Shown: one piece after another, positions 47,377 through 55,125 of the stretch
Layout of the letters: the number at the start of each line of letters is the position of its first letter
Position numbering within the stretch: the first letter of the stretch is position 1
Origin: Hahella sp.
GTDB taxonomy: Bacteria > Pseudomonadota > Gammaproteobacteria > Pseudomonadales > Oleiphilaceae
Assembly (NCBI GenBank): GCA_028280065.1
Contig: JANQMN010000066.1
Span: forward strand, 62,001 to 126,000
DNA length: 64,000 nt
Direction: 5' to 3'
The notes under the pieces: model-generated
Seen by the model: the letters and a program-made list of their open reading frames with translations, nothing else
What the model was told of the DNA's origin: nothing
Database searches by the model: none
Translations under genes and position numbers: made by a program

Positions 47377-50300
47377 TCAAAGGATATTTATAGTAAGTTG
47401 ATAGGATGCAGTACCGCCCGCATAGAGTCCGCCTGGTTGTTTGGTAGCAGTCACTGTAATCGTGACTGAACCATAAGCTTCAACTTGCCCAGTCATTGGA
47501 TCAACGAATGCATCTTCAGATTCACAGCCTGCACATGAATACGATATTCCACCAGGTCCATCCCCGATTTCTACCAATGGATTGTCATAAGTATCTTCGA
47601 CATTAACATTAATTGTTACAGGTCCAGCATCCTGGAAGGATAATGTTTCTGGAGCCAAGATAGTAGTTAACTGATAAGTATCTAATGTTGAAGAAAACAA
47701 TGCATCTGCCGCTTTGTCTGCGGTAATTGTTACAACACCAATATTAAGTATTGAAATTTCACCGGTAGAGGAATCCACTGTCACGATACCATTATCAGAT
47801 GAAGAGTAGGTTATTGCTCCACTACCTCCAGCACCGACCAACGTAGCAGCGTTAATATATCCAGAAGTATCTGCTTCTAAAACAACTGGACCACTGTCTG
47901 TAAATGCAATCGATTGAGAACCCGGAGATATTGTTAAGTCATAGGTAGTTATGGCTGACGAATAAATACTATCAGCCGCCTTCTGTGCAGTGATAGTAAC
48001 TGTTCCTGTCGCCAAAAAGGTAACTTCACCAGAAGCGGAATCCACGGCTGCGATACTCGTATTTGACGAAGAGTAGCTAATTGCTCCGCTTCCACCACTC
48101 CCGACTAACGCTGCGGTATTAGTATAGCCACTAGCATCTCCTGTAGTCACAACTGGCCCAGTATCGCTAAAGGCAATGGTTTGGGATGCTGCACTTACAG
48201 TTATGTCGTATGTATCTGTCGTAATAGCGTAAACACTATCAGCCGCTTTCTGGGCTGTGATCGTCACGGAACCTGTTCCGGTAAAAGTCACCTCTCCAGT
48301 TGAGGAGTCTACCGTTGCAATACTCGTATTAGATGAAGAGTAACTAATAGCGCCGCTGCCTCCAGCACCGACAAGAGCAGCAGTATTAATATACCCTATA
48401 GTATCCGCCGAAAGAGCGACCGGGCCTGCGTCACTAAATGCAATCGATTGTGAGGCAGCATTCACAGTTATGTCATAGCTGGAATTTGTAGACGCATAAA
48501 CACTATCAGCCGCCTTCTGCGCTGTTATCGTCACCGTTCCGGTTCCTGTAAAAGTCACCTCGCTGGTAGAAGAATCCACGGTAGCGATACTGGTGTTGGA
48601 TGACGAGTAACTAATAGCACCACTGCCTCCCACGCTTACTAATGCAGCAGCATTTAGATAACCGGTAGTATCCGCCGCAAGAGAAACCGGACCAACATCA
48701 CTAAACGCAATCGTTTGTGGCAATCCGGTGACGACAAGTGTAAATGAGGCCTGCGTAGCAGCGTATAGACTATCACTTGCTTTTAATGCCGTAATAGTCA
48801 CCGAACCAGTCTGATGCACGAAAATCTCACTGGTATTAACGTTAACAGAAGCAATGCTAGAGTCAGAAGATGAATAGGTAATTATCCCCTTTCCGCCATC
48901 ACCTACTAGAGTAGCAAGATTGGTGAAACTAGCAGAATCAACCTGAACGGAAACCGGACCCGGGTCGCTAAACGCAATTGTTTGCGGGGCGCCGCCAACG
49001 ATCACAGTATAAGAGGCTTCCGCAGAGTCATATTTACCATCAGCGGCTATTAAAGCGCCTATCAAAGCTGTGCCGTGCCCATTGAGTTGCACTAATCCGC
49101 TATTAGTATCTACGGCGGCGACTGAGGAGTTACTTGATACATAAGTTACAGCGCCAGTTCCTTCTGGCGTCGAAACCACATTAGAAACTGTTTGTCCTAA
49201 CTCACCGCCGATTGGCCCTGGATCTGCAAATGCCAATATTTGCGGTATCAGCTCACTATCAACTGTATAGGAGGCAGAAGCCTCCAGATAGTTCGAATCG
49301 GCGGTTTTCGTTGCGGTAATAACAGCCGTTCCTTCACTTAGCAATGTGACCAGTCCTGAGCTTTCATCAACGCTGGCGATTGATGGACTGCTGCTAGAAA
49401 AAGTAATAGAACCTGTGCCTTCGCCAGTTTCTACCAATGGATTGGATATGGTGGAATCGATAAACCCTCCAATTTGACCAGAGGTTTCAAACCGTATGGA
49501 CTGTTCTTTGCGCCCAACCTCAAGTGAATAACTCGCCTGAGCTGCCAAATAAACTGGGTCAGCTGCTTTACTGGCTGTAATCTGCGTACTGCCGTTTGCT
49601 AAAGCAGTGACTTCACCAGTACTGGCGTCAACACTCGCCACCGTCGGATTGCTGCTGCTAAAGACGATATTCCCCGATCCTGCGCCCGTCTCGGCAAGGG
49701 CATTTGTGAACAGATCACCTACCTCAACAGTAAGGGGACCGGGCATCGCAAATTTCAGCTCCTGTGTCAAGCTTTCAACCATGATGGAGTAGCTGGCCTC
49801 AGCAGCCTCAAATAAAGTATCCGCAGCTTTACTCGCAGTAATCGTTGCATTTCCCACTGCCAATATGCTTATTTCTCCTGTGGTGGCATTAACACTTGCC
49901 ACTTCTGGGTTGCTGCTGCTGTAGACTATAATCCCGGACCCATCACCGGTTTCCGCAAGAGCATTAGTAAAGACATCTCCTACCTGTACATTTAAGGGAC
50001 CTGGATCAGTAAATTCAAGCAGCTGGACGAGCTGTTCAACATTGACTAGATAGCTGGCCTGCGCCGCCGCAAATATCTCGTCAGCAGCTTTGGTTGCGGT
50101 TATGGTAGTGCTACCTTCCGCCAACACACTCACTTGACCGGAGGTTGAATCTACAGTCGCCACCGCTTCATTGTTACTGGAGTAAACTATCTCGCCGGAA
50201 CCTTCTCCTGCATTAACCAAAACATTAATCAGAGTATCACCGACAAAACTGGTTAAGGGGCCTGATGATTCAAATTGCAGAGATTGTGAATTTAACTCGA

Positions 50301-51909
50301 CGGCTATGGTATAGCTTGCGGTTGCTTCAGCATATAAACTATCTGCAGCTTTGGTAGCTGTGATTTCCGCATTGCCTAGAGCAAGCAAGCTGACTTCACC
50401 GGTTGTAACGCCCACTGTGGCGACCTGTTCGTTGCTGGAGCTAAAGCTTATTGCACCTTCACCATTTCCAGTTTCGGTCAAACTGTTAATGATCGTGGAT
50501 CCAATAAAGCCAGTCAACGGCCCTGAGTTTCCGAAAGCTATTGATTGAGAACTCAACTCCACATTAACAATGTAGCTCGCCGTAGCTTCGCCAAAGAGTT
50601 CATCCGCTGCCTTTGTCGCTGAAATGGTCGCGCTACCTTCCGCTAGGGTTGTTGCTTCCCCGGTGCTGGAATCCACACTCACGATTGATTCATCACTGGT
50701 TCCATAACTGATTGCACCAATACCTTCACCGGTTTCGGCCAGCGGATTTAAAATAATGTCGTTGATCATGGCGGCAATTGGACCCGGATCATCAAAGGCC
50801 AACTGTTGCTCGACAAGACTGGCGTTGATGGTGTAACTAGCTTGGGCAAAAGCATAGGTTTCATCCTCTTCCTTCGCTGCGGTAATTACGACTGTTCCTG
50901 GCCCAACCAGCGAAACAACGCCAGTTTCAGAGTTAACAGTTGCAACTAGAGGATTACTAGATGCATAGGAGATCAGCCCGGTACCTGGGGCGTTTTCCAG
51001 ATCATCATTGATGGCATTTTCAATAACTTGTCCCACTGTGCCTTCAAGCGGCCCTAAATCGGCAAAAGCGATTGATTGGTAAAGAAGAGAAGAGTCCCCG
51101 CTGCTACTACGAATGATTACACTCCCGATCCCCGTAGTTTGAACCCCGGCATTTTCCCCAGCGACGTACAAAAGCAGTGTTTCGTCTGCTTCAACCAGTT
51201 GATCCGCCACCAATGCAATGGTGATATCCACACCGATTTCCCCAGCAGGAATAGTTATCTCACCTTCTTCAGGAACATAGTCAAATCCTGCTTTGGCAGA
51301 ACCGTCCAAGGTTTTAAAGTTCACTCGCGTCGGTTGATCAGAGACACGGTTTAGCTCGACACGGACTGTGGCGATTCCGGCATCTTCATCAACTGAAGTA
51401 CTAATCACTCTGACAAAGGTTTCCAAAGGAAAAACACTGAAAACGGTGTAGTCAGCATTGCTGCGACCATTGGAATCCGTCGCTTGCAGATAGAGAATCA
51501 CCTGATCGGTGGTCAAACTATCAGGAATTGCAATGATATTTGATAACGAATTGGGGTTGGGGATTACCACTTCCGGACCGTCAATCTGTCCCCACTCAAT
51601 ATTCGTGAGCTTGGCGTCGCCTTGGGCTTCAGCACTACCATTGAGGGAAATAACTACGTTAGCATCAGCAAACTGATCCAAGCCAGCATTAACAATGGGT
51701 CCCAGTTCATCAAAGGGTGTATTTTCAATAAACGCTTGCAGTTTAACGTTAAAAGGATTCTGTTGCTCTGGAATATCGGCGGGTTGATTGGTTTCACTGC
51801 TTCCACCTCCGCAGCCAGCAAGTAACAAACCTGCAAATATCACTAGAATCCAGCAATAAAAGCGGCGATGTGCCGGGATCGGCGAAATTTGCTTAAGCAC
51901 GTTTGCCAT
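47377..51909 (-). CDS. Ig-like-repeat surface lipoprotein with Calx-beta domain (14 repeats)
   Basis: A 1510-residue paralogue of the protein at 44109-47315. The leader ends in LAGC (Cys33). The first about 270 residues (PKD/Ig-like, then Calx-beta with VDEDAGIATVRVELNR) are nearly the same as in the paralogue. Then come fourteen repeats of about 88 residues. Repeats 1-8 align one to one with the partner's first part, with one extra unit. Repeats 9-13 are a block with a longer GP-to-strand segment (SGYxNxAALVGxGGSGAISYSSS), and repeats 10-12 are almost identical. The last repeat carries CAGC as in the partner. RBS AAGGA. Codons look AT-richer than in the partner. The upstream region has periodic ACAGACA motifs. 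Confidence 0.87.
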   Translation of the reverse strand: MANVLKQISPIPAHRRFYCWILVIFAGLLLAGCGGGSSETNQPADIPEQQNPFNVKLQAFIENTPFDELGPIVNAGLDQFADANVVISLNGSAEAQGDAKLTNIEWGQIDGPEVVIPNPNSLSNIIAIPDSLTTDQVILYLQATDSNGRSNADYTVFSVFPLETFVRVISTSVDEDAGIATVRVELNRVSDQPTRVNFKTLDGSAKAGFDYVPEEGEITIPAGEIGVDITIALVADQLVEADETLLLYVAGENAGVQTTGIGSVIIRSSSGDSSLLYQSIAFADLGPLEGTVGQVIENAINDDLENAPGTGLISYASSNPLVATVNSETGVVSLVGPGTVVITAAKEEDETYAFAQASYTINASLVEQQLAFDDPGPIAAMINDIILNPLAETGEGIGAISYGTSDESIVSVDSSTGEATTLAEGSATISATKAADELFGEATASYIVNVELSSQSIAFGNSGPLTGFIGSTIINSLTETGNGEGAISFSSSNEQVATVGVTTGEVSLLALGNAEITATKAADSLYAEATASYTIAVELNSQSLQFESSGPLTSFVGDTLINVLVNAGEGSGEIVYSSNNEAVATVDSTSGQVSVLAEGSTTITATKAADEIFAAAQASYLVNVEQLVQLLEFTDPGPLNVQVGDVFTNALAETGDGSGIIVYSSSNPEVASVNATTGEISILAVGNATITASKAADTLFEAAEASYSIMVESLTQELKFAMPGPLTVEVGDLFTNALAETGAGSGNIVFSSSNPTVASVDASTGEVTALANGSTQITASKAADPVYLAAQASYSLEVGRKEQSIRFETSGQIGGFIDSTISNPLVETGEGTGSITFSSSSPSIASVDESSGLVTLLSEGTAVITATKTADSNYLEASASYTVDSELIPQILAFADPGPIGGELGQTVSNVVSTPEGTGAVTYVSSNSSVAAVDTNSGLVQLNGHGTALIGALIAADGKYDSAEASYTVIVGGAPQTIAFSDPGPVSVQVDSASFTNLATLVGDGGKGIITYSSSDSSIASVNVNTSEIFVHQTGSVTITALKASDSLYAATQASFTLVVTGLPQTIAFSDVGPVSLAADTTGYLNAAALVSVGGSGAISYSSSNTSIATVDSSTSEVTFTGTGTVTITAQKAADSVYASTNSSYDITVNAASQSIAFSDAGPVALSADTIGYINTAALVGAGGSGAISYSSSNTSIATVDSSTGEVTFTGTGSVTITAQKAADSVYAITTDTYDITVSAASQTIAFSDTGPVVTTGDASGYTNTAALVGSGGSGAISYSSSNTSIAAVDSASGEVTFLATGTVTITAQKAADSIYSSAITTYDLTISPGSQSIAFTDSGPVVLEADTSGYINAATLVGAGGSGAITYSSSDNGIVTVDSSTGEISILNIGVVTITADKAADALFSSTLDTYQLTTILAPETLSFQDAGPVTINVNVEDTYDNPLVEIGDGPGGISYSCAGCESEDAFVDPMTGQVEAYGSVTITVTATKQPGGLYAGGTASYQLTINIL
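47380..51087 (-). repeat. Fourteen tandem ~264-bp Ig-like coding repeats
   Basis: In-frame repeats. The units encoded at about 47650-48750 are much closer to each other in DNA than the rest, pointing to recent expansion. This block is the main length difference from the neighbouring paralogue. Confidence 0.85.
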
Positions 51910-51944
51910 AAAGATTTTCCTTGGGCTTGCTTCTAGTGCAGAAT

Positions 51945-52095
51945 ACAGACAGGTGATTTAGACGTTTCGAGCCTTCCCATTCTAATACAGACACGACTAT
52001 TGCAGAACAGCATTCCTAAAAATTTACACTGTCTACATACCCCCTATGGAATGTGAAAAAGCATTCCAACTGTCTGTACTAAGTGAGAACAGACA
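51945..52095. promoter_or_regulatory. Periodic ACAGACA motifs upstream of the 14-repeat lipoprotein
   Basis: ACAGACA at 51945-51951 and 51987-51993, its complement TGTCTAC (6 of 7) at 52030-52036, TGTCTGT at 52071-52077, and ACAGACA again at 52089-52095. The first four are spaced 42, 43 and 41 bases, about four helical turns each. The last two form a 7-bp dyad around 11 bases. The array ends 36 bases before the start codon at 51909. It is a plausible multi-site operator; no matching known box comes to mind. Confidence 0.45.
52047..52068. promoter_or_regulatory. Inverted repeat TGGAATG/CATTCCA
   Basis: A perfect 7-bp dyad with an 8-base spacer inside the ACAGACA array. A further CATTCC half-site lies at 52011-52016. 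It may bind a second regulator or be an RNA hairpin of a divergent transcript; no T-run follows. Confidence 0.35.
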
Positions 52096-52154
52096 CAGTT
52101 GAAGTAAGAAAGCGACATCGCCAAGAAAAACCCTTTTCGAGTTAAAGACCGAAA

Positions 52155-53933
52155 TCAAAGGGAGTAATGCCAAGATTCCTTGAGTCGATCCTCAATTTCA
52201 GCAGCCATAAGTGGTTTGTCGAATAAGTAGCCCTGAACATGTTGGACGCCAATCTCTCGCATCACGCACAGCTCTTCCCCGGTCTCCACCCCTTCGGCGA
52301 TCACCTCCAAGCCGAGACTGCGGGCCATTTCGACAATTGCCTGCGCAATTCGACGGCCATCTTGGCGTTGGTCAATCTTTTCAACAAAAGCCCGGTCAAT
52401 TTTTAGGGTACTAACGGGAAACCGGGAGAGATAGGCCAGGTTGGAATATCCGGTGCCGAAGTCGTCGATGCTGATCGTGACTCCCTGATCAAGTATCTTC
52501 TGCAGGTTATCAATGATTCGATCCGAGTTTTCCATAATAATGCTTTCGGTCAATTCCAGTTCGATCTGAGAACCACTAACGCCAAACTGTTTCAGTTTAT
52601 CTTTGATGGTCTGAACCAGAGTATTTTGGTGAACTTGAATGGCGGAAACATTGATGGCGACTTTGGTGACAAAACCCTTCTCGTTCCAGCGCTGTAGCTG
52701 TTTAGTGACTGTATCGATAACCCATTCACCCAGAGTGAGAATAAAACCGGACTGCTCCGCGGCAGGTATAAACTCCAATGGCGAGACAAAGGCGTTGGCA
52801 CTGGAATCGAACCAGCGTAACAGGGCTTCAAACCCAATCAACCGGCCGCTCTCGATATCGACTTTTGGCTGGTAACGGAGACTGAACTCCTCCTTGAGCA
52901 GAGCCTCCTTCATCCGACTATCCAACGTCATCCGCCGAATGGAACGATCAGCAAGCTGTCTTGAAAACACTGTGATACGGTTTTTACCCGCCTGCTTGGA
53001 ATGGTACATCGCCAAGTCCGCATTTTGCACGAGCCCCCAACAATCGGTGCCATCTTCGGGATAGATAGCTATTCCCAGGCTGAATGTGATTTCAAAAGAA
53101 ATGGCTTCGTAATGAATCGGTAACAGCAATTCTTTTCGCAACTTCTCGGCAATTGCAGATGCCTCATCGACATCGGTATAGGGTAGGACCACAACGAACT
53201 CGTCACCGCCGATGCGAGCAACCGTATCGTCTTTTCGAACAAGGCTCCGCAACCGGTTTGCCAGTTCTATCAAGATATTGTCGCCTACATGGTGGTTTAT
53301 GGTGTCATTGATCACTTTGAAGTTATCAAGGTCAATGAACATCACCGCAAGGTGGTCAGTATCCTCGTCATGATTCTGCAGATAGCGTTTTACCCGCCTT
53401 TCCAACAGCGTCCGGTTAGGCAGATTGGTTAGCGTATCGTGATGCGCCAGGTGATTGATGTGACGTTCGGCCCGCTTACGCTCACTGATATCCCGCGCCA
53501 TCCCGGCGGTTCCTTCGACGTTCCCATCCGGCCCGATGATCGGCACCTTGACGGTTTCGGCCCAACTCTCCGCTCCTCCTTCTCCGGTAATCCGTTCTTC
53601 CCGATGGATGGCTTGCCGGGTGTTGATCACCAACAAGTCGTCTTCCAGGTACTTCTTGGCCTGCTCTGATTCAGACAAATCGAAGTCGGTTTTACCGAGA
53701 ATCTCTTCGCTGGTCAAACCGAAGGCCTTGGTAAACTGCCGATTCACCATCAAGAATCTGGAATCCAAATCCTTCACCCAGGTGAGATCGGGGATGCTAT
53801 CGACTAATGCCTGAAAATGAGATCTACGGACTTTTAAATGCTGAAGGTGGTTTTGAAGCTGTCGGACTCTCCATAAAAGAGCCACCACACTCAGTGCCAG
53901 CGTCAAAGACACGATCAATAAAACCCAATCCAT
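52155..53933 (-). CDS. PAS-GGDEF-EAL cyclic di-GMP enzyme
   Basis: A 592-residue protein with one N-terminal membrane helix (WVLLIVSLTLALSVVALLW). A PAS domain (about 38-155) is followed by GGDEF (about 165-330) and EAL (about 345-590). GGDEF is intact (RIGGDEF) with I-site RKDD five residues upstream. The EAL domain keeps EALLR, ELTES, DDFGTGYS, KIDRAF and AEGVE, so both cyclase and phosphodiesterase activities are possible. I chose ATG 53933 with GGAG 5 bases upstream; the GTG at 53939 would place the site inside the gene. An 8-bp hairpin ends just before the ribosome site. Confidence 0.93.
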   Translation of the reverse strand: MDWVLLIVSLTLALSVVALLWRVRQLQNHLQHLKVRRSHFQALVDSIPDLTWVKDLDSRFLMVNRQFTKAFGLTSEEILGKTDFDLSESEQAKKYLEDDLLVINTRQAIHREERITGEGGAESWAETVKVPIIGPDGNVEGTAGMARDISERKRAERHINHLAHHDTLTNLPNRTLLERRVKRYLQNHDEDTDHLAVMFIDLDNFKVINDTINHHVGDNILIELANRLRSLVRKDDTVARIGGDEFVVVLPYTDVDEASAIAEKLRKELLLPIHYEAISFEITFSLGIAIYPEDGTDCWGLVQNADLAMYHSKQAGKNRITVFSRQLADRSIRRMTLDSRMKEALLKEEFSLRYQPKVDIESGRLIGFEALLRWFDSSANAFVSPLEFIPAAEQSGFILTLGEWVIDTVTKQLQRWNEKGFVTKVAINVSAIQVHQNTLVQTIKDKLKQFGVSGSQIELELTESIIMENSDRIIDNLQKILDQGVTISIDDFGTGYSNLAYLSRFPVSTLKIDRAFVEKIDQRQDGRRIAQAIVEMARSLGLEVIAEGVETGEELCVMREIGVQHVQGYLFDKPLMAAEIEDRLKESWHYSL

Positions 53934-53944
53934 CTGCACTCCAA

Positions 53945-53965
53945 AGCCCGATCTATCATCGGGCT
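53945..53965 (-). promoter_or_regulatory. Hairpin abutting the ribosome site of the GGDEF-EAL gene
   Basis: AGCCCGAT and ATCGGGCT pair perfectly (8 bp, 5-base loop). On the message, the stem ends 2 bases before the GGAG of the gene starting at 53933. It could affect translation start or mark the end of an upstream processed transcript. Confidence 0.4.
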
Positions 53966-54081
53966 AAATCAATCCACGCACTTACCAGGCGCTGTAGAGA
54001 GAATAAGTTCATCGTAAAAATTAACTATAGCGCAGAATTAATACTAACCAGGCTGGAAAATGGTTCTCTGAAAGGTTGGCG

Positions 54082-54128
54082 GGCTCTATCTGCCGTAACG
54101 GGAAGGCGGTCGGATAGAGCCTTTTTTT
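54082..54128 (+). terminator. Strong plus-strand terminator without a plus-strand gene
   Basis: GGCTCTATC and GATAGAGCC form a perfect 9-bp stem, extended inside by further pairing (TGCC with GGCG), followed by seven Ts. Both flanking genes are on the minus strand, and the nearest upstream plus-strand gene ends at 43468. On the minus strand no T-run follows. It implies an unannotated plus transcript or insulation of the trhP gene. Confidence 0.75.
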
Positions 54129-54156
54129 GGTTACCTGGGATGAAGAAAATGGCTTC

Positions 54157-54903
54157 TTATTCAACTCCCATGGCGCTAATAAGTTCCCGCAATGTTTGCT
54201 GGGATTGCAGCAGTTGATGCTCCAGGTTCTGAATGAATTGAGATTGATGGGCACTATGCAGCAAAGTATAAGTACCGAAAAGGGTTGCGAAAAAAATTGC
54301 ACCATACAACAAACGGCGTTGTTTCTGTTGCATTTGTTGCCGACTCTCGGAGAGCTGTTTACGCAATTCCGCTTTTTGCCCCTGTAAGCCATGAATTTCT
54401 TTAACGAAATGCTGATGTTTCGCGGATTTACCCCGCAAAGGAACGATATTTGTCACTGTAGACTTGGGAGGACCACCCGAAAGTGACGGCTGGCTCCAAT
54501 CGCCATTAACCGTCTGCGCCGGGTCCAGTTCGCGTTGTATGGAGGCGCGCTCCACCATGACATAAAGCTTGTCCCGTTCAATTTGCTTGGTAATTACTCC
54601 CGCCGCGCCAAGTGACTTGGCTTCTTCGTGGTACTTAAGAGCGTTCTGAGAGGTATACATAAAAACGGGAATGGTCGCCGTGAGAGACGACGCCTTTAGA
54701 TGCTTCAGCGTTTGAAAGCCATCTAGCCCTGGCATCATATGGTCGAGGAAAATGACGTCCGGTAGCTCTGAAGCGAGCATTCGCAGCGCTTGTTCACCAC
54801 TATTTGCTTGTTTGACCTGGATATCCATCGACTCCAATACACGGCATAACATCAACCGGGCAGTGGCGGAGTCATCAACAATCAACGCGGAGGTTGCGGA
54901 CAT
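54157..54903 (-). CDS. Response regulator with C-terminal membrane helix
   Basis: A 248-residue protein. The receiver domain (1-120) has the acidic pair Asp10-Asp11, the phosphoacceptor Asp54 (VIFLDHMMPGLDG), Thr84 and Lys106. A coiled region (about 165-200) follows, then one membrane helix (YGAIFFATLFGTYTLL) and a short coil. There is no DNA-binding or enzymatic output, so it may tether a signal to the membrane or act as a sink. I chose ATG 54903 (MSATSALIVDDSATAR). It is upstream of the GGDEF-EAL gene on the same strand. Confidence 0.82.
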   Translation of the reverse strand: MSATSALIVDDSATARLMLCRVLESMDIQVKQANSGEQALRMLASELPDVIFLDHMMPGLDGFQTLKHLKASSLTATIPVFMYTSQNALKYHEEAKSLGAAGVITKQIERDKLYVMVERASIQRELDPAQTVNGDWSQPSLSGGPPKSTVTNIVPLRGKSAKHQHFVKEIHGLQGQKAELRKQLSESRQQMQQKQRRLLYGAIFFATLFGTYTLLHSAHQSQFIQNLEHQLLQSQQTLRELISAMGVE

Positions 54904-55015
54904 GGCGGTTCCATTCTGGGTGGCCCAGGCCAAATAATAGGCAAAGTGAGTTAAAATCACCATAGCCCGAATGGCCGGTTACTCTCTAAACCATTTGGTC
55001 AGCCCGGATGGCACT

Positions 55016-55044
55016 ATTATAAGCAAACTGCTGCAGGTAGCAGT
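55016..55044 (-). promoter_or_regulatory. Perfect -10 with overlapping dyad, response regulator gene
   Basis: On the minus strand a TATAAT sits at 55016-55021. The dyad ACTGCT/AGCAGT (55027-55044, 6-base spacer) covers the -35 area, which itself is far from consensus. This is typical of an activator-dependent or repressed promoter. The leader to ATG 54903 would be about 105 bases. Confidence 0.4.
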
Positions 55045-55125
55045 CCCGACTTTGATCCAGGTCAGCACCATGGGATTTTTCGTCAAGTTAAATAACGCCC
55101 CCGAAAATTGGTCGAGAATTAGTCA

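Noticed and set aside
47380-51087. Regular repeats as a possible CRISPR array or minisatellite
   Set aside because: The units are about 264 bp, in frame and protein-coding, with Ig-like sequence; no spacers and no cas genes.
52073-52092. CTGT...ACAG as a LexA box
   Set aside because: Inner spacing is 11 bases rather than the usual 8, and it is better explained by the ACAGACA periodicity.
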